A DNA stretch of 29,116 bases, from positions 1-29,116 of the forward strand of contig JBBTVI010000023.1 in assembly GCA_038063315.1 (NCBI GenBank). Direction: 5' to 3'. Position numbers and translations under genes: made by a program. The notes below the pieces were generated by a model. The model searched no databases and had not been told where the DNA came from. It saw only the letters and a list, made by a program, of their open reading frames with translations. Shown here piece by piece: positions 6,907-12,940 of the stretch. Each line of letters opens with the position of its first letter. Position 1 is the stretch's first letter. This DNA comes from JBBTVI01 sp038063315. Its GTDB lineage: Bacteria; Patescibacteriota; Minisyncoccia; Sungbacterales; HO2-52-23.

Positions 6907-7182
6907 CAGAAACCGTTACAAAAGCTCTCCATCCGTCATTGCGAGCGACCACGAGCTCATCGAGGGGGTGCGCGGCAATCCATTTCGACTGTCATTGCGA
7001 GCTGAAGGCGAAGCAATCCAGAATTTCTGTGTTTATGGATATGGATTGCTTCGTCGTCTGACTCCTCGCAATGACGATGCCCTATGGATTGCGGAGCCTG
7101 TCCCGAGCCCTTCGACTGCGCTCAGGATAAACTCCGCGAAGGATCGTCTGACTCCTCGCAATGACTTTTTCAACGGTTTCTC
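6907..7182. repeat. Composite dispersed repeat, copy 3 with type B arms
   Basis: This stretch holds several fragments of the dispersed repeat joined together. There are three GTCATTGCGAG-type or CTCGCAATGAC-type ends and two GCAATCC/GGATTGC blocks, plus an inserted part near 7087-7150 with CCTGTCCCGAGCCCTTCGAC. The outside is framed by GAAACCGTT (6909-6917) and AACGGTTTC (7169-7177), the same arm type as the copy at 24469. It fills the 370-base gap between rnhB and the DUF5667 gene; I see no gene in it. Confidence 0.85.
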
Positions 7183-7221
7183 AGCAAAAAAGCGCTATGC
7201 TCCATCCGGCGGAAAACCAAT

Positions 7222-8571
7222 CTACGCGCCGCCGCGATTGATGAATCCCTCGGCGCGGACCGCATGACGGAACGCGTCCTCGGCTTCACGCGACGCGTCG
7301 CGGAAATCCCCCTCGGCGAATTCCCTGCGCGCGTCCGCAAGCGCGTCCCGCGCATCGCCCAATGCATCGGCTGCATCTTTCAATTCTTCAATACTCCGTT
7401 CTTCTTCGCGCTTAAAAATTCTCCCGATTTGGCGCGTCACTTTTTCGCGAATTTTCTCCAGACGACCCCTGACTCGCCCGGCCCCCCGTCCGTGTTCCTT
7501 ACCTTTTTTGTCATCATCGTCGCCGTCCTCATGGTCTTCATCTTCATCTTGCCTCACAGTTGACGATGCGGTCGTACTTGAGACGCGCGCGGCAAAACTA
7601 TCGAATTTGACCTGGACAACCGCAATTTTCTGCCCGGCCCGGCCAATCGCCTGTTCGGCGACGCTTCTCAACGCTGAATCGTCGCGCTCATCCGATGTTG
7701 TACCGGAGGAGACGGACGAAGAAATCACAATCACCGACGTCGTTGCCGTCGAAGATGCGGATGCGCCGCCCGTCACAGTGATGGTCACCGCGCCCCCCGC
7801 GCCATGCGTGATGGAGACGGATGTTCCCGTTGCTGTCAGAATCGTGTCCATGGCGGCGCGCGCGCGCTCTGAAGAAGACGAATGGCGCAATTTCTCCGCG
7901 ATGTGATTCTTCCTCCCGAGTAATTTCTCAATTTTTTGCACCGACTTTTCAAGGCGTCGGATTTTCTTTGATGCTTCTTTGGAATCCCCCGCGCCGCCTG
8001 AACTGGCTGCCGCAACTTCGGCCAGAAGCGCCTGCGCTTTTGCGAGCGCGCCGTCGGCGCGGAAAAATGTTCCGGTAATCAATGCCTCTTGAGTGGAAGA
8101 TGCCGCCGAAGACGATGCGTTCCCGAGCGTGATCACGGTTCCGGACGTGGTCGTCGCAACCGTCGTCGTTCCCGCGCCGCGCACCACGATAATACCGCCG
8201 AGCTTCTCCGCCTCATCAAGCCGCCGCTCCGCCAGTTTAAGCGCGAAATCAATTTTGTTTTCGTTGCCGACGACAAAAAAACTCTCAAACCGCTCGGCCA
8301 AAAGTTTGACCGGATACAAAACGTCGTCCGGCGCCGCTGCCTCGGCGGAACGAACAGTGCCCGCGATAACGATGATGAACACCAGGCACGCGACAGCGCC
8401 GGCGGCAAACCCCGCCTTAAGGGTGCGGCGTTTGACCGCCAGCGATGACGCATCCCCATACTCCAAATCAACGGAAACAAACCGGCCGCGCAAAGTCATC
8501 AGCCAGTCCTGATCCGGTTTGACGCCACGGAGACGGCGCAATGCGCGAATTGTCCGGAAAAATTTCAGCAT
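7222..8571 (-). CDS. DUF5667-type membrane protein, candidate anti-sigma partner
   Basis: The 449-aa protein has a basic cytoplasmic N-terminus (1-50), one membrane helix (about 52-73) and the DUF5667-type segment APDDVLYPVKLLAERFESF (79-98), followed by helical repeats (KLAERRLDEAEKL). The middle is Ser/Thr/Ala-rich and low in complexity (about 130-330). A run of acidic residues (QDEDEDHEDGDDDDKK) precedes a charged helical C-terminus. It follows the ECF sigma gene in the same direction. In many bacteria DUF5667 proteins sit next to ECF sigma factors, so an anti-sigma or envelope-sensor role is an inference from context. I see no classical zinc-binding anti-sigma motif. The start is ATG 8571, before MLKFFRTIRALRRLRG. 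Confidence 0.72.
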   Translation of the reverse strand: MLKFFRTIRALRRLRGVKPDQDWLMTLRGRFVSVDLEYGDASSLAVKRRTLKAGFAAGAVACLVFIIVIAGTVRSAEAAAPDDVLYPVKLLAERFESFFVVGNENKIDFALKLAERRLDEAEKLGGIIVVRGAGTTTVATTTSGTVITLGNASSSAASSTQEALITGTFFRADGALAKAQALLAEVAAASSGGAGDSKEASKKIRRLEKSVQKIEKLLGRKNHIAEKLRHSSSSERARAAMDTILTATGTSVSITHGAGGAVTITVTGGASASSTATTSVIVISSSVSSGTTSDERDDSALRSVAEQAIGRAGQKIAVVQVKFDSFAARVSSTTASSTVRQDEDEDHEDGDDDDKKGKEHGRGAGRVRGRLEKIREKVTRQIGRIFKREEERSIEELKDAADALGDARDALADARREFAEGDFRDASREAEDAFRHAVRAEGFINRGGA

Positions 8572-8591
8572 AAAATGTTTTCTTGTCTGCC

Positions 8592-8637
8592 CGGTAACCC
8601 GGCCTCGTCATTCCCCACTGACGAGACCGGGTTACCG
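8592..8637. promoter_or_regulatory. Long hairpin between the sigma factor and DUF5667 genes
   Basis: CGGTAACCCGGCCTCGTCA (8592-8610) matches the complement of TGACGAGACCGGGTTACCG (8619-8637) at 18 of 19 positions, with an eight-base loop. No T-tract follows on the minus strand, so it is more likely an RNA-stabilising, processing or attenuating stem inside the operon than a terminator. Confidence 0.6.
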
Positions 8638-8647
8638 CGATGACGAC

Positions 8648-9229
8648 TTAGACCGGAAAAATTTTTTGCAGATTTTTTATACCCCTAAAAAGAGAGACGT
8701 AAACGGCGTTTCGTTTCTTACCGCTGATTAGCGCAATATCCGCAGGAGACAGGCCATCCACAAACCGCCAGTAAAGAAGCTCTCCCTGATCCCCGGGCAG
8801 ACGATTGAGCGCGGCCGCAACACGCGACATCTCCGCGCCATTCCTCATTTTTTCCGGACCATTCCACTCATCAACCAAATCAACGCATAATGCATCGAGT
8901 GAGACGGGGGCGCGACGCCCGCGCGCCTGATCCGCGATAAGATTCCGGAGCGTCTGATACAAAAACGCCGGATAAGAGCGCACAACCCGACCGCCGCGCA
9001 CGTATTCCCACACGCGTAAAAACGCCTGAGAAACCATATCCTCGGCAAGTTCTTTTGAGCGAAGCCGCAAAACGGCAAACCGATATAATTTCGGCGCAAG
9101 ATCGTCAAAGGCCGCCGCAAAATCTCCCTCGGCTTCGGCGGAAACCCCGTACGTTTCACTAGACACCAAAACGTCCTGCATACCTGATGCAATAGATTGA
9201 TCCATTGTTTTTCTGGTCAGTATCCCCAT
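8648..9229 (-). CDS. ECF-family RNA polymerase sigma factor
   Basis: Group 4 sigma factors direct RNA polymerase to stress or envelope promoters. Region 2 reads FDDLAPKLYRFAVLRLRSKELAEDMVSQAFLRVWEYV, split here by its typical DxxQ-like turn, and region 4 reads LNRLPGDQGELLYWRFVDGLSPADIAL with a helix-turn-helix end (KKRNAVYVSLFRGIKNLQKI). Regions 1 and 3 are missing, as in all ECF factors. I chose ATG 9229 (193 aa), since an upstream TTG at 9283 would lie inside the predicted -35 box. The next gene is a DUF5667 membrane protein, a usual partner arrangement. Confidence 0.85.
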   Translation of the reverse strand: MGILTRKTMDQSIASGMQDVLVSSETYGVSAEAEGDFAAAFDDLAPKLYRFAVLRLRSKELAEDMVSQAFLRVWEYVRGGRVVRSYPAFLYQTLRNLIADQARGRRAPVSLDALCVDLVDEWNGPEKMRNGAEMSRVAAALNRLPGDQGELLYWRFVDGLSPADIALISGKKRNAVYVSLFRGIKNLQKIFPV

Positions 9230-9255
9230 AATAAAAGACGGAATCGAACTGCATA

Positions 9256-9283
9256 ATCTTACACCATAAAAAGACGAGGTCAA
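9256..9283 (-). promoter_or_regulatory. Promoter of the ECF sigma operon
   Basis: On the minus strand TTGACC (9283-9278), a 16-base spacer and TAAGAT (9261-9256) fit a housekeeping promoter. The start of transcription would be near 9249, about 20 bases before the ATG at 9229. I see no obvious ECF-type AAC/CGT motif that would indicate autoregulation. Confidence 0.55.
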
Positions 9284-9294
9284 TGATTGCCCAA

Positions 9295-9460
9295 GTAACC
9301 GCCGTCATTGCGAGCGACCCCGAGTCCCCTCGCCTCGCCGAAGCTCCGGCGAAGCGGGTCGAGGGGGCGCGCGGCAATCCAGGATTTTGGATTGCTTCGT
9401 CGTCTGACTCCTCGCAATGACGCATACAATAGCGGTCTTGATGGGACTGTGAGGGGTTAC
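9295..9460. repeat. Dispersed palindromic repeat, copy 4 with type A arms
   Basis: The copy runs from GTAACCGCCGTCATTG (9295) to GACTGTGAGGGGTTAC (9445-9460). The left arm has lost the CTCACAG part, and the core carries an extra hairpin-like insert (CGCCTCGCCGAAGCTCCGGCG). No flanking direct repeat is visible. It fills the space between the divergent sigma operon and the DUF4258 gene. Confidence 0.9.
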
Positions 9461-9471
9461 GCGACTGTCAA

Positions 9472-9500
9472 TTGCGTCTTACGCGTCTCCATGCTACCAT
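9472..9500 (+). promoter_or_regulatory. Possible promoter of the DUF4258/DUF2283 pair
   Basis: TTGCGT (9472-9477), a 17-base spacer and TACCAT (9495-9500) give a moderate sigma-70 match. The ATG at 9515 would be about eight bases from the transcription start, so the leader would be very short. Confidence 0.4.
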
Positions 9501-9514
9501 AAGTGAAAATCAAT

Positions 9515-9766
9515 ATGCGTATTCTTTTTCACCCGCACGCGCGCGACCGCATCAGAGAGCGCGGTACAACAGCGACAGAAATTATCAAAACCGTCGAGAC
9601 CGGCGAACGGTTCAGCGCAAAATTCGGACGCATTGGGTTTCGAAAAAATATCGCCTCAAGCAATATGCACAGCAACAAGCGATACCATGCCAAGCAGGTG
9701 GAGGTATACGGCGTGAAAACGGGAAACGACTTTATAGTCATCACAGTAATCGTTAAACACTTTTAA
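9515..9766 (+). CDS. DUF4258 protein, toxin-like
   Basis: The 83-aa protein matches the DUF4258 pattern: HPHARDRIRERGTTATEI (a histidine and arginine-rich first helix with the RERG turn), a central beta region with RYHAKQVEVYG, and a C-terminal strand IVITVIVKHF. DUF4258 proteins resemble RelE/HigB-fold toxins and often pair with a small DUF2283 or HTH partner. Here a DUF2283 gene begins three bases after the stop. I preferred ATG 9515; a GTG at 9503 would add four residues. Activity as a ribonuclease toxin is an inference; no catalytic residue can be fixed from sequence alone. Confidence 0.75.
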   Translation: MRILFHPHARDRIRERGTTATEIIKTVETGERFSAKFGRIGFRKNIASSNMHSNKRYHAKQVEVYGVKTGNDFIVITVIVKHF

Positions 9767-9769
9767 TGC

Positions 9770-10009
9770 ATGAAAATTTCTTACGACCCGAGATATAATA
9801 TCGCCTATATCGCGCTACGAGAGAAGCGCGAGGCCGTTGAAACGCTGCGTTTAAGCGACGAAGTGAATATTGATATTTCTTCGGACGGGAAAATATACGG
9901 CATCGAACTTCTGAATGCAAATGCTCAGTTGCCGCTTGCAAAACGGCAACACGTTGTTGTGACTGATGAATCAACCGGTACTGTAAAAAAATTTTCATTG
10001 ACAACGTAG
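9770..10009 (+). CDS. DUF2283 protein, partner of DUF4258
   Basis: The 79-aa sequence shows the DUF2283 pattern: MKISYDPRYNIAYIALRE at the start, then LSDEVNIDISSDGKIYGIELLNA in the middle. Proteins of this family are small beta-rich units that frequently sit beside DUF4258 genes. The start is three bases after the DUF4258 stop, so the genes are translated from one mRNA. An antitoxin role is plausible from the arrangement but unproven. The C-terminus VTDESTGTVKKFSL looks like a short tail. Confidence 0.75.
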   Translation: MKISYDPRYNIAYIALREKREAVETLRLSDEVNIDISSDGKIYGIELLNANAQLPLAKRQHVVVTDESTGTVKKFSLTT

Positions 10010-10034
10010 TGAATGTGGCGCGACTCCAAATAAG

Positions 10035-10043
10035 TTATCCACA
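10035..10043. promoter_or_regulatory. Consensus DnaA box
   Basis: TTATCCACA matches the DnaA 9-mer consensus exactly. A weaker relative (TTATCCATT on the opposite strand) lies about 40 bases away at 10076-10084. No dnaA, dnaN or AT-rich unwinding stretch is present, so an origin is not supported. It may be a DnaA regulatory or titration site. Confidence 0.4.
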
Positions 10044-10098
10044 ACCGACTTGACGCGAGACGCCAAAGAGCGAAAAATGGATAACAGGTCTTTCAATT

Positions 10099-10113
10099 GC
10101 AGACACTGTCTGC
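10099..10113. promoter_or_regulatory. Perfect 15-bp palindrome, operator-like
   Basis: GCAGACA-C-TGTCTGC is a perfect palindrome with seven-base arms. It lies 40 bases upstream of the 62-aa ORF, where a dimeric repressor could overlap its promoter. I did not find a convincing -35/-10 pair here. Confidence 0.5.
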
Positions 10114-10153
10114 ATGTTTCAACTTTTTGACCATCGAGAGGGGGTGATTATCA

Positions 10154-10342
10154 ATGGAATGGATCAAAACGATCGGCAAAGGGGCGTGGGTGCTCGTTGG
10201 AGCGCTTATCGGCGTCGCGGTCGCGGTAAAATTCGGTATCCCGCTCGGGGAATGGACATGGGACAATCTTATCGTACCCAATGCGATGCCACTGACTGCA
10301 GCGGCACTCGTAACGTATGTAGTCTCCAACCTAGGGGATTAG
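10154..10342 (+). CDS. Small membrane protein, 62 aa
   Basis: The start ATG 10154 follows AGGGGGTGAT at 5-8 bases, one of the strongest Shine-Dalgarno matches in the window and unlike the leaderless genes nearby. The protein has two hydrophobic stretches, about 12-30 (AWVLVGALIGVAVAVKFGI) and 44-58 (AMPLTAAALVTYVVS), separated by a Trp-rich loop (PLGEWTWDNLIV). The small, two-helix form recalls holin-like or toxin-like peptides, but I recognise no family. A hairpin-rich stretch and a terminator follow, so it may be the coding part of a longer regulatory transcript. Confidence 0.6.
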   Translation: MEWIKTIGKGAWVLVGALIGVAVAVKFGIPLGEWTWDNLIVPNAMPLTAAALVTYVVSNLGD

Positions 10343-10577
10343 AAGTCGCTGCATGACCTGCGGGGTTAAACTACTATGTTAATAGTAGCGACATCCCACA
10401 TTGAACCGCCACGATGGCGGAAACTGAACGCGTGATTTAGACGATAGCTTGATCGCGGAGGCGGTCAATCACATGATCGCTTCCGCGATGCATAAGTTTT
10501 CATAAATTCCAGCCGAATCCCCTTTCCAGCGGCCTTTAGCTGCTAACAATTTAATAGTTTCCTCTCTCCACACAGCA
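10343..10577 (+). ncRNA. Candidate structured RNA or structured 3' region
   Basis: Three hairpins follow the 62-aa ORF. CTACTAT/ATAGTAG with loop GTTA is at 10371-10388. CCGCCA/TGGCGG with a three-base loop is at 10406-10420. A 15-bp arm pair, ATCGCGGAGGCGGTC/GATCGCTTCCGCGAT, is at 10452-10489 with 13 of 15 pairs. An intrinsic terminator comes next. No plausible coding frame covers this 235-base stretch. It could be a 3' untranslated region, a separate small RNA or, together with the ORF, a regulated unit. I cannot match it to a known RNA class. Confidence 0.4.
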
Positions 10578-10615
10578 CGCCCCACGGATTGATTCCGCGG
10601 GGCGCTCTCTTTTAA
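10578..10615 (+). terminator. Intrinsic terminator
   Basis: CGCCCCACGG (10578-10587) pairs with CCGCGGGGCG (10595-10604), nine of ten positions, and is followed by CTCTCTTTTAA. It ends the transcript that carries the 62-aa ORF and the hairpin-rich stretch. Confidence 0.7.
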
Positions 10616-10618
10616 CCG

Positions 10619-10775
10619 CTGAACTTTGGTAAATTTCCCGAAAACGATACAATATCTATCAGAAGACATGTACTCATTGGAGGTTTAACCTCGTAAGCGG
10701 CTTACGAGGTTAAACCTCCTCATACGCCTTCATCAACGCATCTGAAAAGACATCAAGAAAATTTGCCAAAGTTCA
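10619..10775. repeat. Inverted-repeat element A with 41-bp perfect palindrome
   Basis: Outer arms TGAACTTTGGTAAATTT (10620-10636) and AAATTTGCCAAAGTTCA (10759-10775) are inverted repeats. In the middle (10679-10719) is a 41-bp perfect palindrome whose 20-base arms start GGAGGTTTAACC and end GTAAGC, around a single G. Positions 10619-10731 recur as a direct repeat at 19636-19748 with roughly 90 percent identity. The right arm ends 14 bases before the pbpC ATG. Confidence 0.9.
10759..10775 (+). promoter_or_regulatory. 17-bp motif shared by the pbpC and A2M upstream regions
   Basis: AAATTTGCCAAAGTTCA lies 14 bases upstream of the pbpC ATG at 10790. The A2M gene has AAATTTGCTAAAGTTCA nine bases upstream of its ATG in the same orientation relative to the gene. 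The two differ at one base. It may be a core promoter piece (the AAAGT part in the -10 position) or a shared regulator site. Confidence 0.45.
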
Positions 10776-10789
10776 ATTACGCTGTTGAT

Positions 10790-12919
10790 ATGCGCCAATG
10801 GACAATAAAACAGAGAATGCGCGCCATCCATCCGATCGCGCGATGGATATTCCTCTTTTTCATTGCGGCCTCGACCGTCGGCGGAATAGCAATGACCCGC
10901 GCGCAGCAAAAATTGCTCAATCTCTATGCGCTCCAGCAATCCCGTCTGATCACGGACCGAAACGGAGCAGTCATCCGCTTGCTTCCCAACACCAAAGGGT
11001 ATTACATGCGGCCCGTCGCGACAGTACCGCCGCTCTTTCGCGATCTCCTGATCCGGAAAGAGGACCGGTTTTTCTTTTACCATCCGGGAATCAATCCATT
11101 GAGCATATGCCGCGATCTCTTCTCCCTCGTCCTCGACGGACGACGCAGCGGCTCAAGCACCCTGACGCAGCAACTCATCAAAACCCTCGTCGGCAGCGAA
11201 ACGAAGCGCACGCTCGCCAATAAAATCAGCGAGGCGTGGGGCGCCGTGGCTTTGGAGGCGCGACTCTCCAAAAACCGCATCCTCACGATGTACGCAAATA
11301 CCGCCTACTTCGGCAATCTCAGCGAAGGCCTGGGAGAGGCCGCCTGGTTTTATTTCCGGAAACCGCCGGAGTCGCTCAACGTCTCCGATATGGCCGCGCT
11401 TCTCGCAGCGCTCAACAGCCCCTCATATCGGCATCCCGGAACAATTGCGAACGAAAGGGGAGCCCTGCGCATTGCAGGCGGTCGAAGCCCGTCAACAACG
11501 ACCGCTGCGCTTTGGCCGGGCGCACCAACAGACGAAAAGGAAGAGGGAGCGCGTCGTTCCGCCGCCGCATTTGAATGGGAAGATCTCGCCACAATATGCG
11601 CCCAATCCTGTCGGCTGACGGTTGATACGGATTTGACTGCGACGCTCCGCGGCGTTTTGTTGCGGCACCTCTCCGGATCCGCGCTTGCTGGCGCAGAAAA
11701 CGGCGCCATGGTCGTGCTTGAGCTTCCCGACAACAGGATTTTGGCCGTTATCGGATCTCCCCGGCCCGGCGTAAATCGCGGCGGCTATGACATTAACATG
11801 GCGGTGCGTCCGCGGCCTGTCGGCTCCACCGCCAAGCCGTTTTTTTACATGAAGGCCTTCGAGAAAGGCGTGCGGCCCTACACCCTCATCCAGGACCAGG
11901 AAGCGCGCTACGCCATTGCGACCGGATTTGAATTCTACCCGCGTAATTACGACGGCGCCTACCACGGGATCGTCACGCTCCACGCCGCGCTCGCAAACAG
12001 CTTAAATATTCCCAGCGTCCGCGTGCTTGAGTATACGGGCCTCGGCGAGTTCACGACATTCCTGACGGATGCGCTCGGCTTTGTTCCGATTCAACCCCTG
12101 AAAAATTATGCGCTCGGCATTGCGCTGGGCGGACTCGAAATGGATCTTCTGACGCTTTCCCACTACTATACCATATTCCCCAATAACGGAAATCTCCGTC
12201 CCCTCATCGTCGGATACGCCGATGGAATTCCGCGATACCGCGATCCGCCCATGGCGAAAATCGGCGCGCGTGAGACCCCGGTCGCGCAACCGGCGGCCGC
12301 CGCGCTCATCAACAAAATTCTCGCGGACCGGTACGCCGGAGTCGAGCAATTCGGCCTTAAAAGTTTTCTCAACATTCCCGGACGAACTTATGCGCTCAAG
12401 ACAGGCACTTCGCGCGACTACCGTGACGCATGGGTCATCGGCTATACGCCGGATTTTCTCGTCGGCGCTTGGATCGGAAACCACGATAACACCCCGATGC
12501 CGCAACTGACCGGAGCGTCCGGCGCCGGACGCATCTGGCACGACGCGATGAATATTCTCTTCAATTCGTCTTACAATAAAAACACGCCGTTTGCGTTTGA
12601 TGGCGTCGCGGAATTTACCGGAGAAAACGGCTCAATTGAGTACGGGCTCGCCGGAGACGACTTTGAGGCGGCCCGCGCGATCCTGATTCGTGACCGCCTG
12701 ATTATCCATCCGCACGACGGCGATACGCTGCTTTTTGAGCCCGATATGACGATCCCGCTTGTCGCGGCCCGCGCTGTAAGCTGGCGCATCAATCGCGCTC
12801 CGATCGGAGACGGAGACAAAAAATCGTGGCAGCCGAAACGGCCGGGATCATACGCCATTACCGCGGCGGGCGCCAGCGAAGAAGAGACGATAACCATCAC
12901 CATTCACCCTAGACGGTAG
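10790..12919 (+). CDS. pbpC: Penicillin-binding protein 1C (bifunctional transglycosylase/transpeptidase)
   Basis: Class A PBP that polymerises lipid II and cross-links peptidoglycan. After a short basic start, a membrane anchor covers about residues 14-36. The GT51 domain has the catalytic EDRFFFYHPG block (Glu91), GSSTLTQQLIK and the region KISEAWGAVALEARLSKNRIL. The transpeptidase domain has S346-T-A-K349 (PVGSTAKPF), S404-L-N and K537-T-G-T-S, all intact. The C-terminal domain of PBP1C (ending in IIHPHDGDTLLF ... AVSWRINRAPIGDG) is present, which separates it from PBP1A/1B. Length is 709 aa with ATG 10790; a TTG at 10763 lies inside the shared 17-bp motif and is less likely. It converges on the A2M gene with only 21 bases between the stops, echoing the known pbpC-yfhM pairing of E. 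coli. Confidence 0.95.
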   Translation: MRQWTIKQRMRAIHPIARWIFLFFIAASTVGGIAMTRAQQKLLNLYALQQSRLITDRNGAVIRLLPNTKGYYMRPVATVPPLFRDLLIRKEDRFFFYHPGINPLSICRDLFSLVLDGRRSGSSTLTQQLIKTLVGSETKRTLANKISEAWGAVALEARLSKNRILTMYANTAYFGNLSEGLGEAAWFYFRKPPESLNVSDMAALLAALNSPSYRHPGTIANERGALRIAGGRSPSTTTAALWPGAPTDEKEEGARRSAAAFEWEDLATICAQSCRLTVDTDLTATLRGVLLRHLSGSALAGAENGAMVVLELPDNRILAVIGSPRPGVNRGGYDINMAVRPRPVGSTAKPFFYMKAFEKGVRPYTLIQDQEARYAIATGFEFYPRNYDGAYHGIVTLHAALANSLNIPSVRVLEYTGLGEFTTFLTDALGFVPIQPLKNYALGIALGGLEMDLLTLSHYYTIFPNNGNLRPLIVGYADGIPRYRDPPMAKIGARETPVAQPAAAALINKILADRYAGVEQFGLKSFLNIPGRTYALKTGTSRDYRDAWVIGYTPDFLVGAWIGNHDNTPMPQLTGASGAGRIWHDAMNILFNSSYNKNTPFAFDGVAEFTGENGSIEYGLAGDDFEAARAILIRDRLIIHPHDGDTLLFEPDMTIPLVAARAVSWRINRAPIGDGDKKSWQPKRPGSYAITAAGASEEETITITIHPRR

Positions 12920-12940
12920 AAGACGACGAGATCCGGCCCT

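Noticed and set aside
10469..10669. 66-codon minus-strand frame ending EETIKLLAAKGRWKGDSAGIY
   Set aside because: The second half looks protein-like, but the frame runs through a terminator hairpin and has no good start; I could not name a family.
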